Positions 29,687 to 40,189 of a DNA stretch of 64,000 bases are shown here, piece by piece. Under the pieces are notes generated by a model. It was not told where the DNA came from and searched no databases. It worked only from the letters and a program-made list of their open reading frames with translations. Made by a program: the position numbers and the translations under genes. Every line of letters begins with the position of its first letter. Position 1 is the first letter of the stretch. The DNA is from Marinomonas vulgaris. Lineage in GTDB: Bacteria > Pseudomonadota > Gammaproteobacteria > Pseudomonadales > Marinomonadaceae. Location of the stretch: the NCBI RefSeq assembly GCF_018145875.1, contig NZ_JAGSSV010000007.1:107780-171779 (forward strand), given 5' to 3'.

Positions 29687-30532
29687 TTATTGGTTGTAGT
29701 CAAAAAACCATTTCTTGTTCAATGCGTCCAGTGTGCCGTCGGCTTTCATGCTTTTAATAGCGGCGTTCATTGGTGCCAGTAAGTCGGAATTTGGCGTTAG
29801 GATGAAGCCAAAGTCTTCTGAGCCTAACGGGCCGCCGATGATTTTAAAGGCGCCCGGGTTTGCGCCAATGTAGCCGCGGGCAGAAGCGGCATCCATTAAT
29901 ACGCTGTCCACATCGCCAGATTTAAGCGCTTGAACGGATGCGCCAAAGGTATCGAGTAAGGTGATGCGGCGGTTGTTTTCGTCGCCATCTAGTACATCAT
30001 ACACGGCGACATAGAAGTTGGTGGTGCCTGCTTGTGCGCCAAAGTAGAGGTCGTCGTTGGCGGCAAAAGACGTCGCATCGGTAAAGCGGTCTTCGTCTGC
30101 ACGCACCAACATGAATTGTTGTGAGGTCAAATAGGATTCGGTGAAGTCGATTTGTTGGGCGCGTTCTTCATTGATGGTGATGCCGTCCATGCCCACGTCA
30201 TACTGGCCTTGTTTAACCGCTTGGATCATGGTGTCCCAGCTGCTTAGATGCCATTCAATGTTGGCGTTGAGGCGCTTGCCAATTTCGTTCATGGCGTCGT
30301 ATTCCCAGCCTATGCCTTCTCCAGTTGCTGGATCGACAAAGTTCAGCGGCGTATAGGCGTTTTCGGTCACGGCTAAAATAGTGCGACCTTGTAGGTCAGG
30401 TAACTTGGTGTCTGGGTTGTTAGATAAGGTGTTTGCCAGGCTTAGGCTGCTAACAGACAAGGCTGCGATGGCGATCAATAAGCTAGACAACAAACGAGGC
30501 AATACAGGAACACGAGAGAGCAGAGATATCAT
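29687..30532 (-). CDS. Amino acid ABC transporter substrate-binding protein
   Basis: A 281-residue periplasmic SBP_bac_3 (HisJ/ArtJ-like) protein. A signal peptide of about 34 residues ends near SLSLA. The mature part has YTPLNFVDPATGEGIGWEYDAMNEIGKRL and GQYDVGMDGITINEERAQQIDFTESY, typical of amino acid binders. It is the first gene of the cluster and, with the permease, forms an incomplete transporter at this locus. Confidence 0.9.
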   Translation of the reverse strand: MISLLSRVPVLPRLLSSLLIAIAALSVSSLSLANTLSNNPDTKLPDLQGRTILAVTENAYTPLNFVDPATGEGIGWEYDAMNEIGKRLNANIEWHLSSWDTMIQAVKQGQYDVGMDGITINEERAQQIDFTESYLTSQQFMLVRADEDRFTDATSFAANDDLYFGAQAGTTNFYVAVYDVLDGDENNRRITLLDTFGASVQALKSGDVDSVLMDAASARGYIGANPGAFKIIGGPLGSEDFGFILTPNSDLLAPMNAAIKSMKADGTLDALNKKWFFDYNQ

Positions 30533-30741
30533 GGCGTTAGTACCTTTTAGTAAGGGTTACAAGCAAAGGGCTATTTGCTCAATTGGGCGAGGATTATACC
30601 TAGTCGCGAAAGACTAAACCATGCAATCTTGCGGCCATTATGTGGTAAATTTGAGCATAAACACGTATATTTATTGGGTTATTTTAGCCTCGTTATTCTT
30701 CTACGTTTTAGACGATAAATACCGTCTCTATTAAGGTCATT

Positions 30742-31566
30742 ATGTCCCGAGAATTGCTTCCTCAGCACGCTTTTCAAACGCATTGTCTTGCGCAAATGGG
30801 CGTGGTGTCTTGGTTATCGGCCCAAGAAACGAGTCAGGTAACGGGAACGGTTTATCTGCCAAGCCAGCCTTGGCCGATTGATCAAGCCTCTTCATCGACG
30901 GCGTCTTTTTCAGTTTCTCAGGCAACCGATGGGTTTCGCTCTGTAGAGCCAACACCTGCTCCCTCGTCGAACGTAGCACCGGCAGAAAAAGCGCCTTTGG
31001 TGCATCATTTACGTGAACAGCTTAACGCTGGCCCAGAAATTATCGTTGAAGATTTGCAGCCGATCGAAGAGTTGGCGGTGGATATTGTGGTGGAGCCTGA
31101 GCCAAATCGTCCGCATTCAATCAGTCGATTAGATGTGCGCGCTTATGCTTTGTCGAAAACCTTATTGATCCTCAGCGACGTGCCGCCGGTATTTTCTCAG
31201 GCGGACGATGTGGAGAAATTGGCGTTGAACATGGGTCGTGCTTTATTGAAACATTCCATCGATGAATGGCAAGCTAGTGCGTTTTCTTGGCCTGGAGAGC
31301 TGAAAAACCCTCAGTTTTGGCATCGCACAGACTGGTTGTTTGGGGCGATTGAAGGCCATGTGAGTCGTTTGGTTAAAGACTTCAACACCACACCCTTGCT
31401 GGTGTTAGCTGGGGCGAACATTACTCAGCTGGTGGATGATTTGCCTGATAGCAGCCCATTAAAACACTACCCAACGGCGCGTATTTTGAGTTTGGCTGAA
31501 CTGCATCGTATTCCAGAATTGCGCAAAGACGCATGGCACATCATGCAGACGTCGCTCTTTTCCTAA
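30742..31566 (+). CDS. Hypothetical protein, possibly HolD (DNA polymerase III psi)-like
   Basis: A 274-residue protein with no firm family match. The N terminus (LAQMGVVSWLSAQE) and the C terminus (RILSLAELHRIPELRKDAWHIMQT) resemble the ends of the short psi subunit HolD of DNA polymerase III. It lies directly before rimI, where holD lies in E. coli. A Ser/Thr/Pro-rich insert of about 80 residues follows the N-terminal segment. Weak similarity plus conserved position make a divergent psi subunit plausible but unproven. Confidence 0.55.
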   Translation: MSRELLPQHAFQTHCLAQMGVVSWLSAQETSQVTGTVYLPSQPWPIDQASSSTASFSVSQATDGFRSVEPTPAPSSNVAPAEKAPLVHHLREQLNAGPEIIVEDLQPIEELAVDIVVEPEPNRPHSISRLDVRAYALSKTLLILSDVPPVFSQADDVEKLALNMGRALLKHSIDEWQASAFSWPGELKNPQFWHRTDWLFGAIEGHVSRLVKDFNTTPLLVLAGANITQLVDDLPDSSPLKHYPTARILSLAELHRIPELRKDAWHIMQTSLFS

Positions 31567-31617
31567 TTTCCGTGTTGTTTATCTTTTCTTTTATGATGTT
31601 GGTATGGTGCTAAACGT

Positions 31618-32097
31618 ATGATGAATTCCGTGGTAATACGTCGTGCCTTGGCGTCTGATGTGCCGGCTATTTTGGCTTTGGATACCGAGTCTAACCCTCA
31701 CCCTTGGGGGGCGAATTTGGTTGCAGATGCGTTGCAAACACGACTCAATTGGCTGGTTGAAACAACCGGCGATGACCCCTCTAAAGTGGTTGGCTGGTTG
31801 ACCGCTTCCGTAGTGCTTGATCAGTCCGAATTAGAATTAATTGTGATTGATTCTGACGCCCGTAGACAAGGCTTAGCCAGAAGGTTGATGATGACTTGGT
31901 TGGCGGCTGTTGCCAAGCAAGGTGTGACAGAATGGCTGTTGGAAGTACGCGAATCAAACGTTGGCGCCATCGCCCTGTATCAGTCTTTGGGGTTTGAGTT
32001 GGTAGGCCGTCGTAAAAACTATTATGAAGCAAAGCAAAGTGATCAAGCAGAACAAGGCCGCGAGGCGGCGTGTTTGTTTACGCGGCAGGCACCTTAA
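31618..32097 (+). CDS. rimI: Ribosomal protein S18 alanine N-acetyltransferase
   Basis: GNAT acetyltransferase of 159 residues acting on the N-terminal Ala of ribosomal protein S18. It has the acetyl-CoA-binding DARRQGLARRLM motif, LEVRESNVGAIALYQSLGF and GRRKNYY, all typical of RimI. The start is the first of two adjacent ATG codons. A GCAGGCAC/GTGCCTGC hairpin overlaps its stop (32085-32107) but lacks a T-run. Confidence 0.9.
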   Translation: MMNSVVIRRALASDVPAILALDTESNPHPWGANLVADALQTRLNWLVETTGDDPSKVVGWLTASVVLDQSELELIVIDSDARRQGLARRLMMTWLAAVAKQGVTEWLLEVRESNVGAIALYQSLGFELVGRRKNYYEAKQSDQAEQGREAACLFTRQAP

Positions 32098-32136
32098 TTG
32101 TGCCTGCGTTAAAAAACAATGTGTTAGAGGTGAAGC

Positions 32137-32688
32137 ATGAGCAAGGTATTGGTTCCCATTGCGAATGGCAATGAAGACATTGAAGCGATTACGATTATTG
32201 ATGTGTTGCGTCGTGGTGGCGTAGAAGTAACCGTGGCGAGTATTCACGAATCCAAACAGGTGGTCATGGCCAATGGCACCAAGGTGGAAGGCGATGTGCT
32301 GCTGACAGAGGTGAGCGAGCAGTTGTTCGACGCCGTGGTGTTACCAGGTGGCATGCCGGGGGCGGAGCATTTACGCGACTGCAAGTTGTTGATTGATATG
32401 TTGGAAAAGCACGATGTGCAAGATGCCTTATTGGCGGCGATTTGTGCGTCGCCCGCTGTGGTGTTTGGTACTCATGGTTTTGTGGTGGATAAACAGGCAA
32501 CCTGTTATCCAGGTTTTGAAGCAGGATTAATCGGCGCCGAATATATGGCCAATGAACCTGTGGTCATGGACGATAATATTCTAACGAGCAAAGGCCCTGC
32601 GACGGCGATGATTTTCGCTCTGACCGTTTTGGGTAACTTAAAAGGCTATGAAACCGCCCAAAGTGTGGCCGATGGTTTGTTGTGCTGA
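32137..32688 (+). CDS. DJ-1/YajL family protein
   Basis: A 183-residue DJ-1/PfpI-superfamily protein. The redox-sensitive nucleophile is C103 in AAICASPAVVF, and a conserved acidic residue lies near E16. The family is associated with protein or glyoxal deglycation and oxidative-stress chaperone activity; the exact role is debated. It is 39 nt after rimI. Confidence 0.88.
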   Translation: MSKVLVPIANGNEDIEAITIIDVLRRGGVEVTVASIHESKQVVMANGTKVEGDVLLTEVSEQLFDAVVLPGGMPGAEHLRDCKLLIDMLEKHDVQDALLAAICASPAVVFGTHGFVVDKQATCYPGFEAGLIGAEYMANEPVVMDDNILTSKGPATAMIFALTVLGNLKGYETAQSVADGLLC

Positions 32689-32781
32689 GTGTGCCTATTC
32701 GGCATTGATTATTCCTGACTAAGAAGTCAAGAAGAAATGTACGTTAATCGCATGTTTTTGCCGGATTTCTCGGCAATTCGG

Positions 32782-32810
32782 TGGACGAAAAATCGGTATC
32801 GGAGTAGAAT
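32782..32810 (+). promoter_or_regulatory. Candidate carAB promoter
   Basis: TGGACG (32782-32787) and TAGAAT (32805-32810), separated by 17 bp, match sigma70 elements in 4 of 6 and 5 of 6 positions. Transcription would start near 32817, giving a leader of about 130 nt before carA. Confidence 0.4.
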
Positions 32811-32881
32811 TAGGCAGATTTTTTGAACGCGAGATTCATTGATTACTAATCATTGAATGAACGGCAAAAACGCAATTTCTT

Positions 32882-32918
32882 AAAAGCGAGATGAGCCGCC
32901 GGTTTATCTCGCTTTTTT
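32882..32918 (+). terminator. Terminator-like hairpin in carA leader (possible attenuator)
   Basis: An 11-bp stem, AAAAGCGAGAT (32882-32892) with ATCTCGCTTTT (32906-32916), followed by T-run and then the carA ribosome site. A tiny open frame, ATG at 32857 to TAA at 32881-32883 (8 codons), ends exactly at the stem. The arrangement resembles an attenuator, but the mini-frame lacks a good ribosome site. Confidence 0.6.
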
Positions 32919-32950
32919 GCAACCTGAAAGGCTCTAAATGGGAGGTTCCT

Positions 32951-34081
32951 TTGGCAACATCAGCGATTCTAGCTCTGGAAGACGGCACGGTTTTTAAAGG
33001 GGTGTCGATCGGAGCGGATGGCTCCTCAACAGCCGAGGTAGTGTTTAATACCTCGATGACTGGTTATCAAGAAATTCTTACTGATCCTTCCTATGCTCGA
33101 CAAATGGTCACTCTGACCTATCCCCACATCGGGAATACAGGCGTCAACTCTGAAGATGAAGAATCCGATAATGTATGGTGTGAAGGTCTGATTATCCGTG
33201 ATCTTCCGCTGACAGCAAGCAGCTGGCGTTCACAAGAATCATTAGATTCTTATTTGAAACGCAAAGGCGTAGTCGGCATCGCAGACATAGATACCCGCAA
33301 ATTGACGCGTATTCTGCGTGAAAAAGGCGCTCAAGCAGGCTGCATTATGGCCGGTGAGAACCTTGACGAAGCCGCTGCCATTGCCGCCGCAAAAGCATTT
33401 CCTGGCCTAAAAGGCATGGACTTGGCGAAAGAAGTGTCAGCGAAAGCCGCTTACCCTTGGACTGAATCCACTTGGGACCTTGTCAAAGGGCACACGACAC
33501 CAGACGCGTTTGATTTTCACGTAGTCGCTTACGATTTTGGTGTGAAAAGCAATATTTTGCGCATGTTGGTTGAGCGCGGTTGCCGCTTAACGGTTGTTCC
33601 AGCGCAAACGCCAGCGAAAGACGTGTTAGCCATGAATCCAGATGGTGTGTTCTTATCAAATGGCCCTGGTGATCCAGAGCCTTGTGATTACGCCATTCAA
33701 GCGATCAAAGAGATCCTAGAAACTGAGATCCCTGTGTTTGGTATCTGTCTTGGTCATCAGTTGTTGGCATTGGCGTCCGGTGCGAAAACTAAGAAAATGA
33801 AGTTTGGTCACCACGGTGCTAACCACCCAGTACAAGCGATTGAAAAAGGCACTGTCATGATCACCAGCCAAAACCACGGTTTTGCGGTAGACGAAGACAC
33901 CTTGCCGGCGAATCTGGTGATGACACACAAATCTTTGTTTGATGGTTCTTTGCAGGGCATTTCCCGTACTGATAAGAGCGCGTTCAGCTTCCAAGGTCAC
34001 CCGGAAGCGAGCCCAGGGCCGCACGACGTGGCGCCGCTGTTCGATCAGTTCATTGCAAACATCAAAGCCTCTAAAGCCTAA
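32951..34081 (+). CDS. carA: Carbamoyl-phosphate synthase small subunit
   Basis: Glutamine amidotransferase subunit supplying ammonia to CarB for carbamoyl phosphate, the precursor of arginine and pyrimidines. The chain begins [17 protein letters not shown]; a TTG start at 32951 with GGAGGT at 32941-32946 fits the family better than the ATG at 32891, which lies inside the leader hairpin. That gives 376 residues. The catalytic Cys is in [15 protein letters not shown] and His/Glu are in [10 protein letters not shown]. Confidence 0.95.
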   Translation: MATSAILALEDGTVFKGVSIGADGSSTAEVVFNTSMTGYQEILTDPSYARQMVTLTYPHIGNTGVNSEDEESDNVWCEGLIIRDLPLTASSWRSQESLDSYLKRKGVVGIADIDTRKLTRILREKGAQAGCIMAGENLDEAAAIAAAKAFPGLKGMDLAKEVSAKAAYPWTESTWDLVKGHTTPDAFDFHVVAYDFGVKSNILRMLVERGCRLTVVPAQTPAKDVLAMNPDGVFLSNGPGDPEPCDYAIQAIKEILETEIPVFGICLGHQLLALASGAKTKKMKFGHHGANHPVQAIEKGTVMITSQNHGFAVDEDTLPANLVMTHKSLFDGSLQGISRTDKSAFSFQGHPEASPGPHDVAPLFDQFIANIKASKA

Positions 34082-34104
34082 ACGAAAGGACGGAACGAAA
34101 CACT

Positions 34105-37100
34105 ATGCCAAAGCGTACTGATATAAAAAGCGTCTTAATTTTAGGTGCAGGCCCTATTGTTATCGGTCAAGCTTGTGAGTTTGACTATTCTGGCGCTCAA
34201 GCCTGTAAAGCCCTTCGTGAAGAAGGCTTCCGCGTGATTCTGGTGAATTCCAACCCAGCGACCATCATGACCGACCCTGTAATGGCCGACGCGACTTACA
34301 TCGAGCCAATTGAATGGCAAACGGTTGAGAAAATCATCGAGAAAGAACGCCCAGATGCGGTTCTACCCACCATGGGCGGACAAACGGCACTGAACTGTGC
34401 GTTGGATCTTGAGCGTCACGGTGTGCTCGAAAAATACAATGTTGAAATGATTGGTGCGACGGCCGATGCCATCGACAAAGCGGAAGACCGTAATCGTTTC
34501 GACCAAGCAATGAAAGCCATTGGTCTGGAATGTCCTCGTGCCGGTATCGCGCACAGCATGGAAGAAGCCTTAAAAGTACAATCTGAGTTAGGTTTCCCTT
34601 GTATTATTCGACCTTCTTTTACCATGGGCGGCACCGGTGGCGGTATCGCATACAACATGGAAGAGTTCGAAGAAATCTGTACTCGTGGTTTGGATTTATC
34701 GCCGACCAACGAATTGCTAATCGATGAATCACTCATCGGTTGGAAAGAATACGAGATGGAAGTTGTCCGCGACAAAAAAGACAACTGCATCATTGTTTGT
34801 GCGATCGAAAACTTTGACGCTATGGGCGTTCACACCGGTGATTCCATCACGGTGGCACCTGCACAAACGCTGACAGACAAAGAATATCAAATCATGCGAA
34901 ACGCCTCTTTGGCGGTATTGCGTGAGATCGGTGTTGAGACCGGTGGTTCCAACGTACAGTTTGGTATGGATCCGAAAACTGGCCGTTTGGTGGTGATCGA
35001 GATGAACCCTCGTGTGTCTCGTTCTTCTGCCTTGGCGTCGAAAGCGACGGGTTTCCCAATTGCAAAAATCGCCGCGAAATTGGCGATTGGTTACACGTTA
35101 GACGAATTGCAAAACGACATCACTGGCGGTCAAACTCCAGCGAGTTTCGAGCCAGCGATTGATTACGTGGTAACCAAAATTCCACGCTTTACATTCGAAA
35201 AATTCCCAACCGCCAATGATCGTTTGACCACGCAGATGAAATCTGTGGGTGAGGTCATGGCGATTGGCCGTACTTTCCAAGAGTCTTTGCAAAAAGCCTT
35301 GCGCGGTTTGGAAGTAGGCTCTGATGGATTCAATCCGCAGTTGGATTTCTCGGAAGAAAACAGCAAAGAGAAATTGGCATACGAGCTACAAACACCGGGT
35401 TCTGATCGTATCTGGTACATCGGCGATGCTTTCCGCTCTGGTATGACAGTCGATGAGCTGTATGCGGCAACCGGTGTCGATCATTGGTTCTTGGTGCAAA
35501 TCGAAGACTTGATCAAAGAAGAGTTGGCATTGTCAGACAAAGGTCTTGTAGACATGACGTACGATGTGATTCGTCGTCTAAAACGCAAAGGCTTTTCTGA
35601 CTCACGCTTAGCCAGCTTGTTGAGTGTGACAGAAAAGTCCATGCGCGAACGCCGTTATTTGATGAAGGTGCATCCAGTTTACAAGCGCGTAGATACCTGT
35701 GCGGCGGAATTTGCGACCAACACGGCGTACATGTACTCCACGTACGAAGATGAGTGTGAAGCGGCGCCGACAGATCGTGAAAAAGTCATCATCCTTGGTG
35801 GTGGCCCGAACCGCATTGGTCAGGGCATCGAGTTTGATTACTGCTGTGTACACGCGGCCTTGGGTCTTCGCGAAGATGGTTACGAAACCATCATGGTGAA
35901 CTGTAACCCTGAAACGGTTTCTACGGATTACGATACGTCTGATCGTTTGTACTTCGAGCCAGTCACACTAGAAGACGTGTTGGAAATTGTTCGTAAAGAA
36001 AAGCCAAAAGGCGTGATCGTGCAGTTTGGTGGCCAAACGCCGCTGAAAATTGCCCGTGCCTTACAAAACGAAGGCGTGCCTATCATTGGTACTACGCCGG
36101 AGTCGATTGACCGCGCCGAAGATCGTGAGCGCTTCCAAAGCATGATCCAGCGTTTAGGCTATAAGCAGCCACACAATGCGACGGTGCGCAGTGTTGAGCA
36201 AGCCGCTGCAAAAGCCGCTGTTATCGGTTATCCGCTTGTGGTTCGCCCATCCTATGTATTGGGTGGCCGTGCGATGGAAATCGTTTACAACGAAAAAGAA
36301 TTGATGCGCTACATGACCAGTGCGGTAAAAGTATCGAATGACAGTCCTGTGTTGTTGGATCACTTCCTAAATGCGGCGATTGAGATCGACATCGACTGTG
36401 TGAGCGATGGCCATCAAGTGGTGATCGGCGGCATTATGCAGCACATTGAGCAAGCCGGTGTTCACTCTGGTGATTCAGCGTGTTCTTTGCCTCCGTATTC
36501 TTTGTCGCAAGAAGTGCAAGACGACATTCGTGAGATGATAAAAAACATGGCCCTGGAATTGGGTGTTATCGGTTTGATGAACACTCAGCTTGCGGTACAA
36601 GACGGTGAAATTTATGTGATTGAGGTGAACCCTCGTGCGTCACGTACCGTGCCTTTCGTCTCTAAGTGCATCGGTCGCTCCTTGGCACAGGTCGCCGCCT
36701 TGGTTATGGCAGGTAAAACACTGGATGAGATTGGTTTCACGAAAGAAATTATTCCTTCTTACTACAGCGTGAAAGAAGCGGTTTTCCCATTCAACAAGTT
36801 CCAAGGCGTCGACCCGATTCTTGGGCCTGAGATGAAATCCACCGGCGAAGTCATGGGTGTCGGCGATACGTTCGCTGAAGCCTTTGGTAAAGCGGTGTTG
36901 GGTGGCGGTACTGTCTTGCCTACGTCTGGTTGTGCTTTTATCAGTGTTCGCGATATGGACAAAGAAGGCGCAGTGAGCGTGGCTCGTCGTTTATCTGAGC
37001 TCGGTTTCGATATTGTTGGTACCGAAGGCACAGCGAAATACTTGACTGAGCAGGGTGTTGAAGTACGTAAGGTCAACAAGGTGAACGAAGGTCGTCCACA

Positions 37101-37320
37101 CATTGTTGATATGATGAAAAACGGTGAGATTGACTACATCATCAATACCACATCAGGTACGCAAGCCATCACAGATTCGTCTTTGATCCGCCGTACAGCT
37201 TTACAGCGTAAGGTTTGTTACACTACGACATTGGCTGGTGCTGAAGCAACGAGTATGGCGATCAGCCTAACGGGTGAAACCAAAGTTAGAAGACTGCAAG
37301 ATTTGCACTTGGGGAAATAA
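34105..37320 (+). CDS. carB: Carbamoyl-phosphate synthase large subunit
   Basis: A 1071-residue synthetase with two homologous ATP-grasp halves ([22 protein letters not shown] at the start and [21 protein letters not shown] near 555) and a C-terminal allosteric MGS-like domain. It uses ammonia from CarA, bicarbonate and two ATP. It is 23 nt after carA and overlaps greA by 1 nt. Confidence 0.97.
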   Translation: MPKRTDIKSVLILGAGPIVIGQACEFDYSGAQACKALREEGFRVILVNSNPATIMTDPVMADATYIEPIEWQTVEKIIEKERPDAVLPTMGGQTALNCALDLERHGVLEKYNVEMIGATADAIDKAEDRNRFDQAMKAIGLECPRAGIAHSMEEALKVQSELGFPCIIRPSFTMGGTGGGIAYNMEEFEEICTRGLDLSPTNELLIDESLIGWKEYEMEVVRDKKDNCIIVCAIENFDAMGVHTGDSITVAPAQTLTDKEYQIMRNASLAVLREIGVETGGSNVQFGMDPKTGRLVVIEMNPRVSRSSALASKATGFPIAKIAAKLAIGYTLDELQNDITGGQTPASFEPAIDYVVTKIPRFTFEKFPTANDRLTTQMKSVGEVMAIGRTFQESLQKALRGLEVGSDGFNPQLDFSEENSKEKLAYELQTPGSDRIWYIGDAFRSGMTVDELYAATGVDHWFLVQIEDLIKEELALSDKGLVDMTYDVIRRLKRKGFSDSRLASLLSVTEKSMRERRYLMKVHPVYKRVDTCAAEFATNTAYMYSTYEDECEAAPTDREKVIILGGGPNRIGQGIEFDYCCVHAALGLREDGYETIMVNCNPETVSTDYDTSDRLYFEPVTLEDVLEIVRKEKPKGVIVQFGGQTPLKIARALQNEGVPIIGTTPESIDRAEDRERFQSMIQRLGYKQPHNATVRSVEQAAAKAAVIGYPLVVRPSYVLGGRAMEIVYNEKELMRYMTSAVKVSNDSPVLLDHFLNAAIEIDIDCVSDGHQVVIGGIMQHIEQAGVHSGDSACSLPPYSLSQEVQDDIREMIKNMALELGVIGLMNTQLAVQDGEIYVIEVNPRASRTVPFVSKCIGRSLAQVAALVMAGKTLDEIGFTKEIIPSYYSVKEAVFPFNKFQGVDPILGPEMKSTGEVMGVGDTFAEAFGKAVLGGGTVLPTSGCAFISVRDMDKEGAVSVARRLSELGFDIVGTEGTAKYLTEQGVEVRKVNKVNEGRPHIVDMMKNGEIDYIINTTSGTQAITDSSLIRRTALQRKVCYTTTLAGAEATSMAISLTGETKVRRLQDLHLGK

Positions 37321-37796
37321 TGAAAAAAGTACCAATGACAGTAGAAGGTGAAGCGCGTCTTAGAGAAGAGCTGAATCACTTGAAAACTGTCGTCCGTCCT
37401 CGCGTGATTGCAGATATTGCAACCGCGCGCGAGCATGGCGACTTAAAAGAAAACGCAGAGTATCACGCCGCTCGTGAAGAGCAGGGATTTGCTGAAGGTC
37501 GAATTAAAGAGATCGAAGGCAAATTGTCTGACTCACAAGTGATTGATGTCAAAACCTTACCCGCAACAGGTAAAGTGATTTTTGGCACAACCGTGACACT
37601 TTATAATGTCGATACGGAAGAAACTGTGACGTACAAGATAGTCGGCGATGATGAAGCAGACGTGAAAGTGAAAAAAATCTCTTACGCGTCCCCGATTGCT
37701 AAAGCGATTATTGGTAAAGAAGAAGGCGACGAAGTGGCCATTCAAGTACCAAGCGGTGAAGTTGTGTACGAAATCGAAAAAGTCGCCTACCTTTAA
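37320..37796 (+). CDS. greA: Transcription elongation factor GreA
   Basis: A 158-residue factor that rescues backtracked RNA polymerase by stimulating transcript cleavage. The N-terminal coiled coil carries the acidic tip in [17 protein letters not shown], and a C-terminal FKBP-like domain follows. Its ATG overlaps the carB stop (TAATG), so it is co-translated with carAB. A strong terminator follows. Confidence 0.95.
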   Translation: MKKVPMTVEGEARLREELNHLKTVVRPRVIADIATAREHGDLKENAEYHAAREEQGFAEGRIKEIEGKLSDSQVIDVKTLPATGKVIFGTTVTLYNVDTEETVTYKIVGDDEADVKVKKISYASPIAKAIIGKEEGDEVAIQVPSGEVVYEIEKVAYL

Positions 37797-37821
37797 AACG
37801 GCTGTGAGTGACGCTTTTCTG

Positions 37822-37853
37822 AAACCACGATGTGAAAACATCGTGGTTTTTTT
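37822..37853 (+). terminator. Intrinsic terminator after greA
   Basis: Perfect 11-bp stem AAACCACGATG/CATCGTGGTTT (37822-37832 with 37839-37849), 6-nt loop, then T-run. Confidence 0.9.
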
Positions 37854-37927
37854 ATGTCTCCTTTCATTGTGTATAAATACCTATGTTATTAACATGTCTT
37901 ATTCAACGTGTATAAAAAGGATGTTTC

Positions 37928-38941
37928 ATGGTTAGCCGAATTTTATTGTCAGACTCCCACGACCCTCATTTTAACCTTGCGGTTGAAGATGCCATTTTTC
38001 GTTCTATGTCATCCGACCAGCGTGTGTTGTTTTTGTGGCGAAACCAAAATACCGTGGTGATTGGTCGCTCTCAAAATCCATGGAAAGAATGCAATATCGC
38101 CAAAATGGAACAGGACGATATTCAACTTGCTCGTCGCCAAAGTGGCGGGGGCGCCGTATTCCATGATTTGGGGAATACCAACTTTACTTTTATGGCTGGA
38201 AAGCCTGGATACAGCAAAGAAGTGTCGACCGATATCGTGCTGCAGGGCCTGAAAAACCTAGGGATAGAAGGTTATGCAACAGGTCGTAACGACTTGGTAA
38301 TTGGTGAAGGTGAGGCAATGCGCAAGTTCTCTGGATCGGCTTATAAAGAGACCAAAGATCGAGGTTTTCATCATGGCACCTTGTTGTTGAATGCGGACTT
38401 GAGCCGTCTGGCAAACTACCTTAACCCTGATCCGAAAAAGCTTCAATCTAAAGGCATTACTTCCGTTCGTTCGCGAGTGACAAACCTAGTTGAAGTGTTG
38501 CCAGAGATTAACCATGAAGCCGTGACAGACGCTATCATAGACGCGTTTTGCGACTACTACGGCGAAACGCCAGTTATTGAAACTATCTCACCGGACGCTT
38601 TGCCAGATTTGCCTGGTTTTGTGGATAAATTTGCCGAACAGCAAAGCTGGGAGTGGAATTATGGAAAGTCCCCTCAGTTCACCCACACTCTGGATGAGCG
38701 CTTTAAATGGGGCGGTGTGGAAGTGCATCTTGATCTGAAAAACGCTCGGATCACGGCAGTCAAAACCTTTACCGACAGCTTGTACCCTGACCCTATTGAA
38801 GCACTTGCCACTCAATTGGTTGGTGTAAATTATCAGCCTGAAGCGATTGGCGCTTGTGTTGATGCACTGATAGAAGACTTTCCAGACCACACAGCGGACT
38901 TAACTGAGATGAAAAGCTGGCTGGTGACAGCAGTTTCTTAG
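37928..38941 (+). CDS. lplA: Lipoate-protein ligase A
   Basis: Attaches free lipoate to lipoyl domains of 2-oxoacid dehydrogenases and the glycine cleavage H protein. The 337 residues match the length of E. coli LplA. The catalytic [20 protein letters not shown] motif and the KFSGSAYKE motif are intact. It is a single gene with AAAAGGA before the ATG. Confidence 0.93.
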   Translation: MVSRILLSDSHDPHFNLAVEDAIFRSMSSDQRVLFLWRNQNTVVIGRSQNPWKECNIAKMEQDDIQLARRQSGGGAVFHDLGNTNFTFMAGKPGYSKEVSTDIVLQGLKNLGIEGYATGRNDLVIGEGEAMRKFSGSAYKETKDRGFHHGTLLLNADLSRLANYLNPDPKKLQSKGITSVRSRVTNLVEVLPEINHEAVTDAIIDAFCDYYGETPVIETISPDALPDLPGFVDKFAEQQSWEWNYGKSPQFTHTLDERFKWGGVEVHLDLKNARITAVKTFTDSLYPDPIEALATQLVGVNYQPEAIGACVDALIEDFPDHTADLTEMKSWLVTAVS

Positions 38942-38968
38942 TCATTACAGGCGATCAAAAATGAAAAT

Positions 38969-39040
38969 GAGCCGAATAACTCACTTAATCGGCTCATAAA
39001 ATAATGTTATTCTGAGCCGAATAATTCATTTAATTGGCTC
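38969..39040. promoter_or_regulatory. Two 27-bp imperfect palindromes upstream of fic (candidate operators)
   Basis: Two copies of a GAGCCGA...TCGGCTC-type palindrome at 38969-38995 and 39014-39040, 45 bp apart start to start. They are about 80% identical to each other and each is nearly symmetric. The second ends 5 bp before the fic start codon. The layout fits an autoregulated toxin-type operon; the binding protein is unknown. Confidence 0.6.
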
Positions 39041-39045
39041 ATGTT

Positions 39046-40188
39046 ATGAAATACAGCTGGCAACACCCTGATTGGCCCAACTTTATCTTTGACGAAACAC
39101 TCTGCAAAGAGGCTTTGTATCAGTACGCGTTAGAGGCGGGTCGTTTGTCTGGTGGAGTGAGCCAGCTTGAAAGCGCCTTGCAGTATGACGCTTATATCGA
39201 TCTCATGGTGAGCGAAGCCATCAATACTAGTCAAATAGAGGGTGAGCGCTTAGACCGCGAAGATGTGCGCTCCTCCATTAAAAATTTTTTAGGGTTGAGC
39301 AATCCACCAACGCGAGTCACTAATCCACGAGCAGAAGGCATGGCCGCCTTGATGATCGATGTGCGAAATGGCTTTGCTGGTGAGCTCACAAAAGCCACGT
39401 TATTTCATTGGCATCAATTAGTCCTTCCGCAGCAAGAAAATAGTTTATTACCTCGTAACCTAAAGGTGGGTCAATGGCGAGATTCCGAAGAGCCGATGCA
39501 AATTGTCTCAGGTCCTATTGGTTACGAGAAAGTTCATTACGAAGCACCGCCAGCACATCAAGTCGATGCAGAAATAAATCAGTTTCTACATTGGTTTAAT
39601 CGCTCTAACCCATTAAAAACAGAGCGAGAGATTATCCTTACAGGACCCGTTCGCTCAGCGATCGCACATTTATGGTTTGAAACTATCCACCCATTTGATG
39701 ATGGCAACGGCCGAGTAGGGCGAGCGATTGCCGAAATGGCCTTGGCTCAAGATCTTAATAGACCGCCATTATTGAGCTTGTCTACAGTGATAGAGAAAGA
39801 CAAAAACGCCTATTACAACGGACTAAACAGAGCCAGCCAGTTCGACTTAGAAATCTCAGATTGGGTAACATGGTTCGTCAACTCGGTTTTATTGGCACAG
39901 CAAGAAGCGGCCCAGAAAGTTGACTTTGTACTAAAAAAAGCCAAATTCTGGGAAAAACATCAAAATACCGAACTGAACGAACGTCAAAAGAAGGTGCTTA
40001 ATAAACTCTTTAAGGCAGGATCTGACGGCTTTGAAGGTGGACTAAGCGCCAAAAAATACATCGGCATCACCAGTAGTTCCAAAGCCACCGCTACCCGAGA
40101 CCTAAGCGACTTAGTTGAGAAAGGTTGTTTGTACCGCCTAGAAGGTGGGGGCAGAAACGCGAGGTATGGATTGGCGTTACCTAATTAG
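39046..40188 (+). CDS. Class II Fic protein (adenylyltransferase)
   Basis: A 380-residue Fic enzyme. A DUF4172-like N-terminal region is followed by the inhibitory (S/T)xxxE(G/N) motif, TSQIEG at about 61-66. The catalytic Fic motif HPFDDGNGRVGR begins at about residue 215, and a winged-HTH-like C terminus follows (about 318-380). It probably AMPylates a target using ATP and is self-inhibited. An ATG at 39046 is chosen over an in-frame TTG at 39034, which would overlap the palindrome. It is followed directly by a shortened yefM and yoeB. Confidence 0.88.
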   Translation: MKYSWQHPDWPNFIFDETLCKEALYQYALEAGRLSGGVSQLESALQYDAYIDLMVSEAINTSQIEGERLDREDVRSSIKNFLGLSNPPTRVTNPRAEGMAALMIDVRNGFAGELTKATLFHWHQLVLPQQENSLLPRNLKVGQWRDSEEPMQIVSGPIGYEKVHYEAPPAHQVDAEINQFLHWFNRSNPLKTEREIILTGPVRSAIAHLWFETIHPFDDGNGRVGRAIAEMALAQDLNRPPLLSLSTVIEKDKNAYYNGLNRASQFDLEISDWVTWFVNSVLLAQQEAAQKVDFVLKKAKFWEKHQNTELNERQKKVLNKLFKAGSDGFEGGLSAKKYIGITSSSKATATRDLSDLVEKGCLYRLEGGGRNARYGLALPN

Positions 40189-40189
40189 G

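Noticed and set aside
32085..32107. Terminator after rimI
   Set aside because: A good 8-bp hairpin but no T-run on the plus strand, and the DJ-1 gene follows closely.
32891..32950. carA start at the ATG at 32891
   Set aside because: This ATG lies within the leader hairpin and adds 20 non-conserved residues; the TTG at 32951 has a strong ribosome site.
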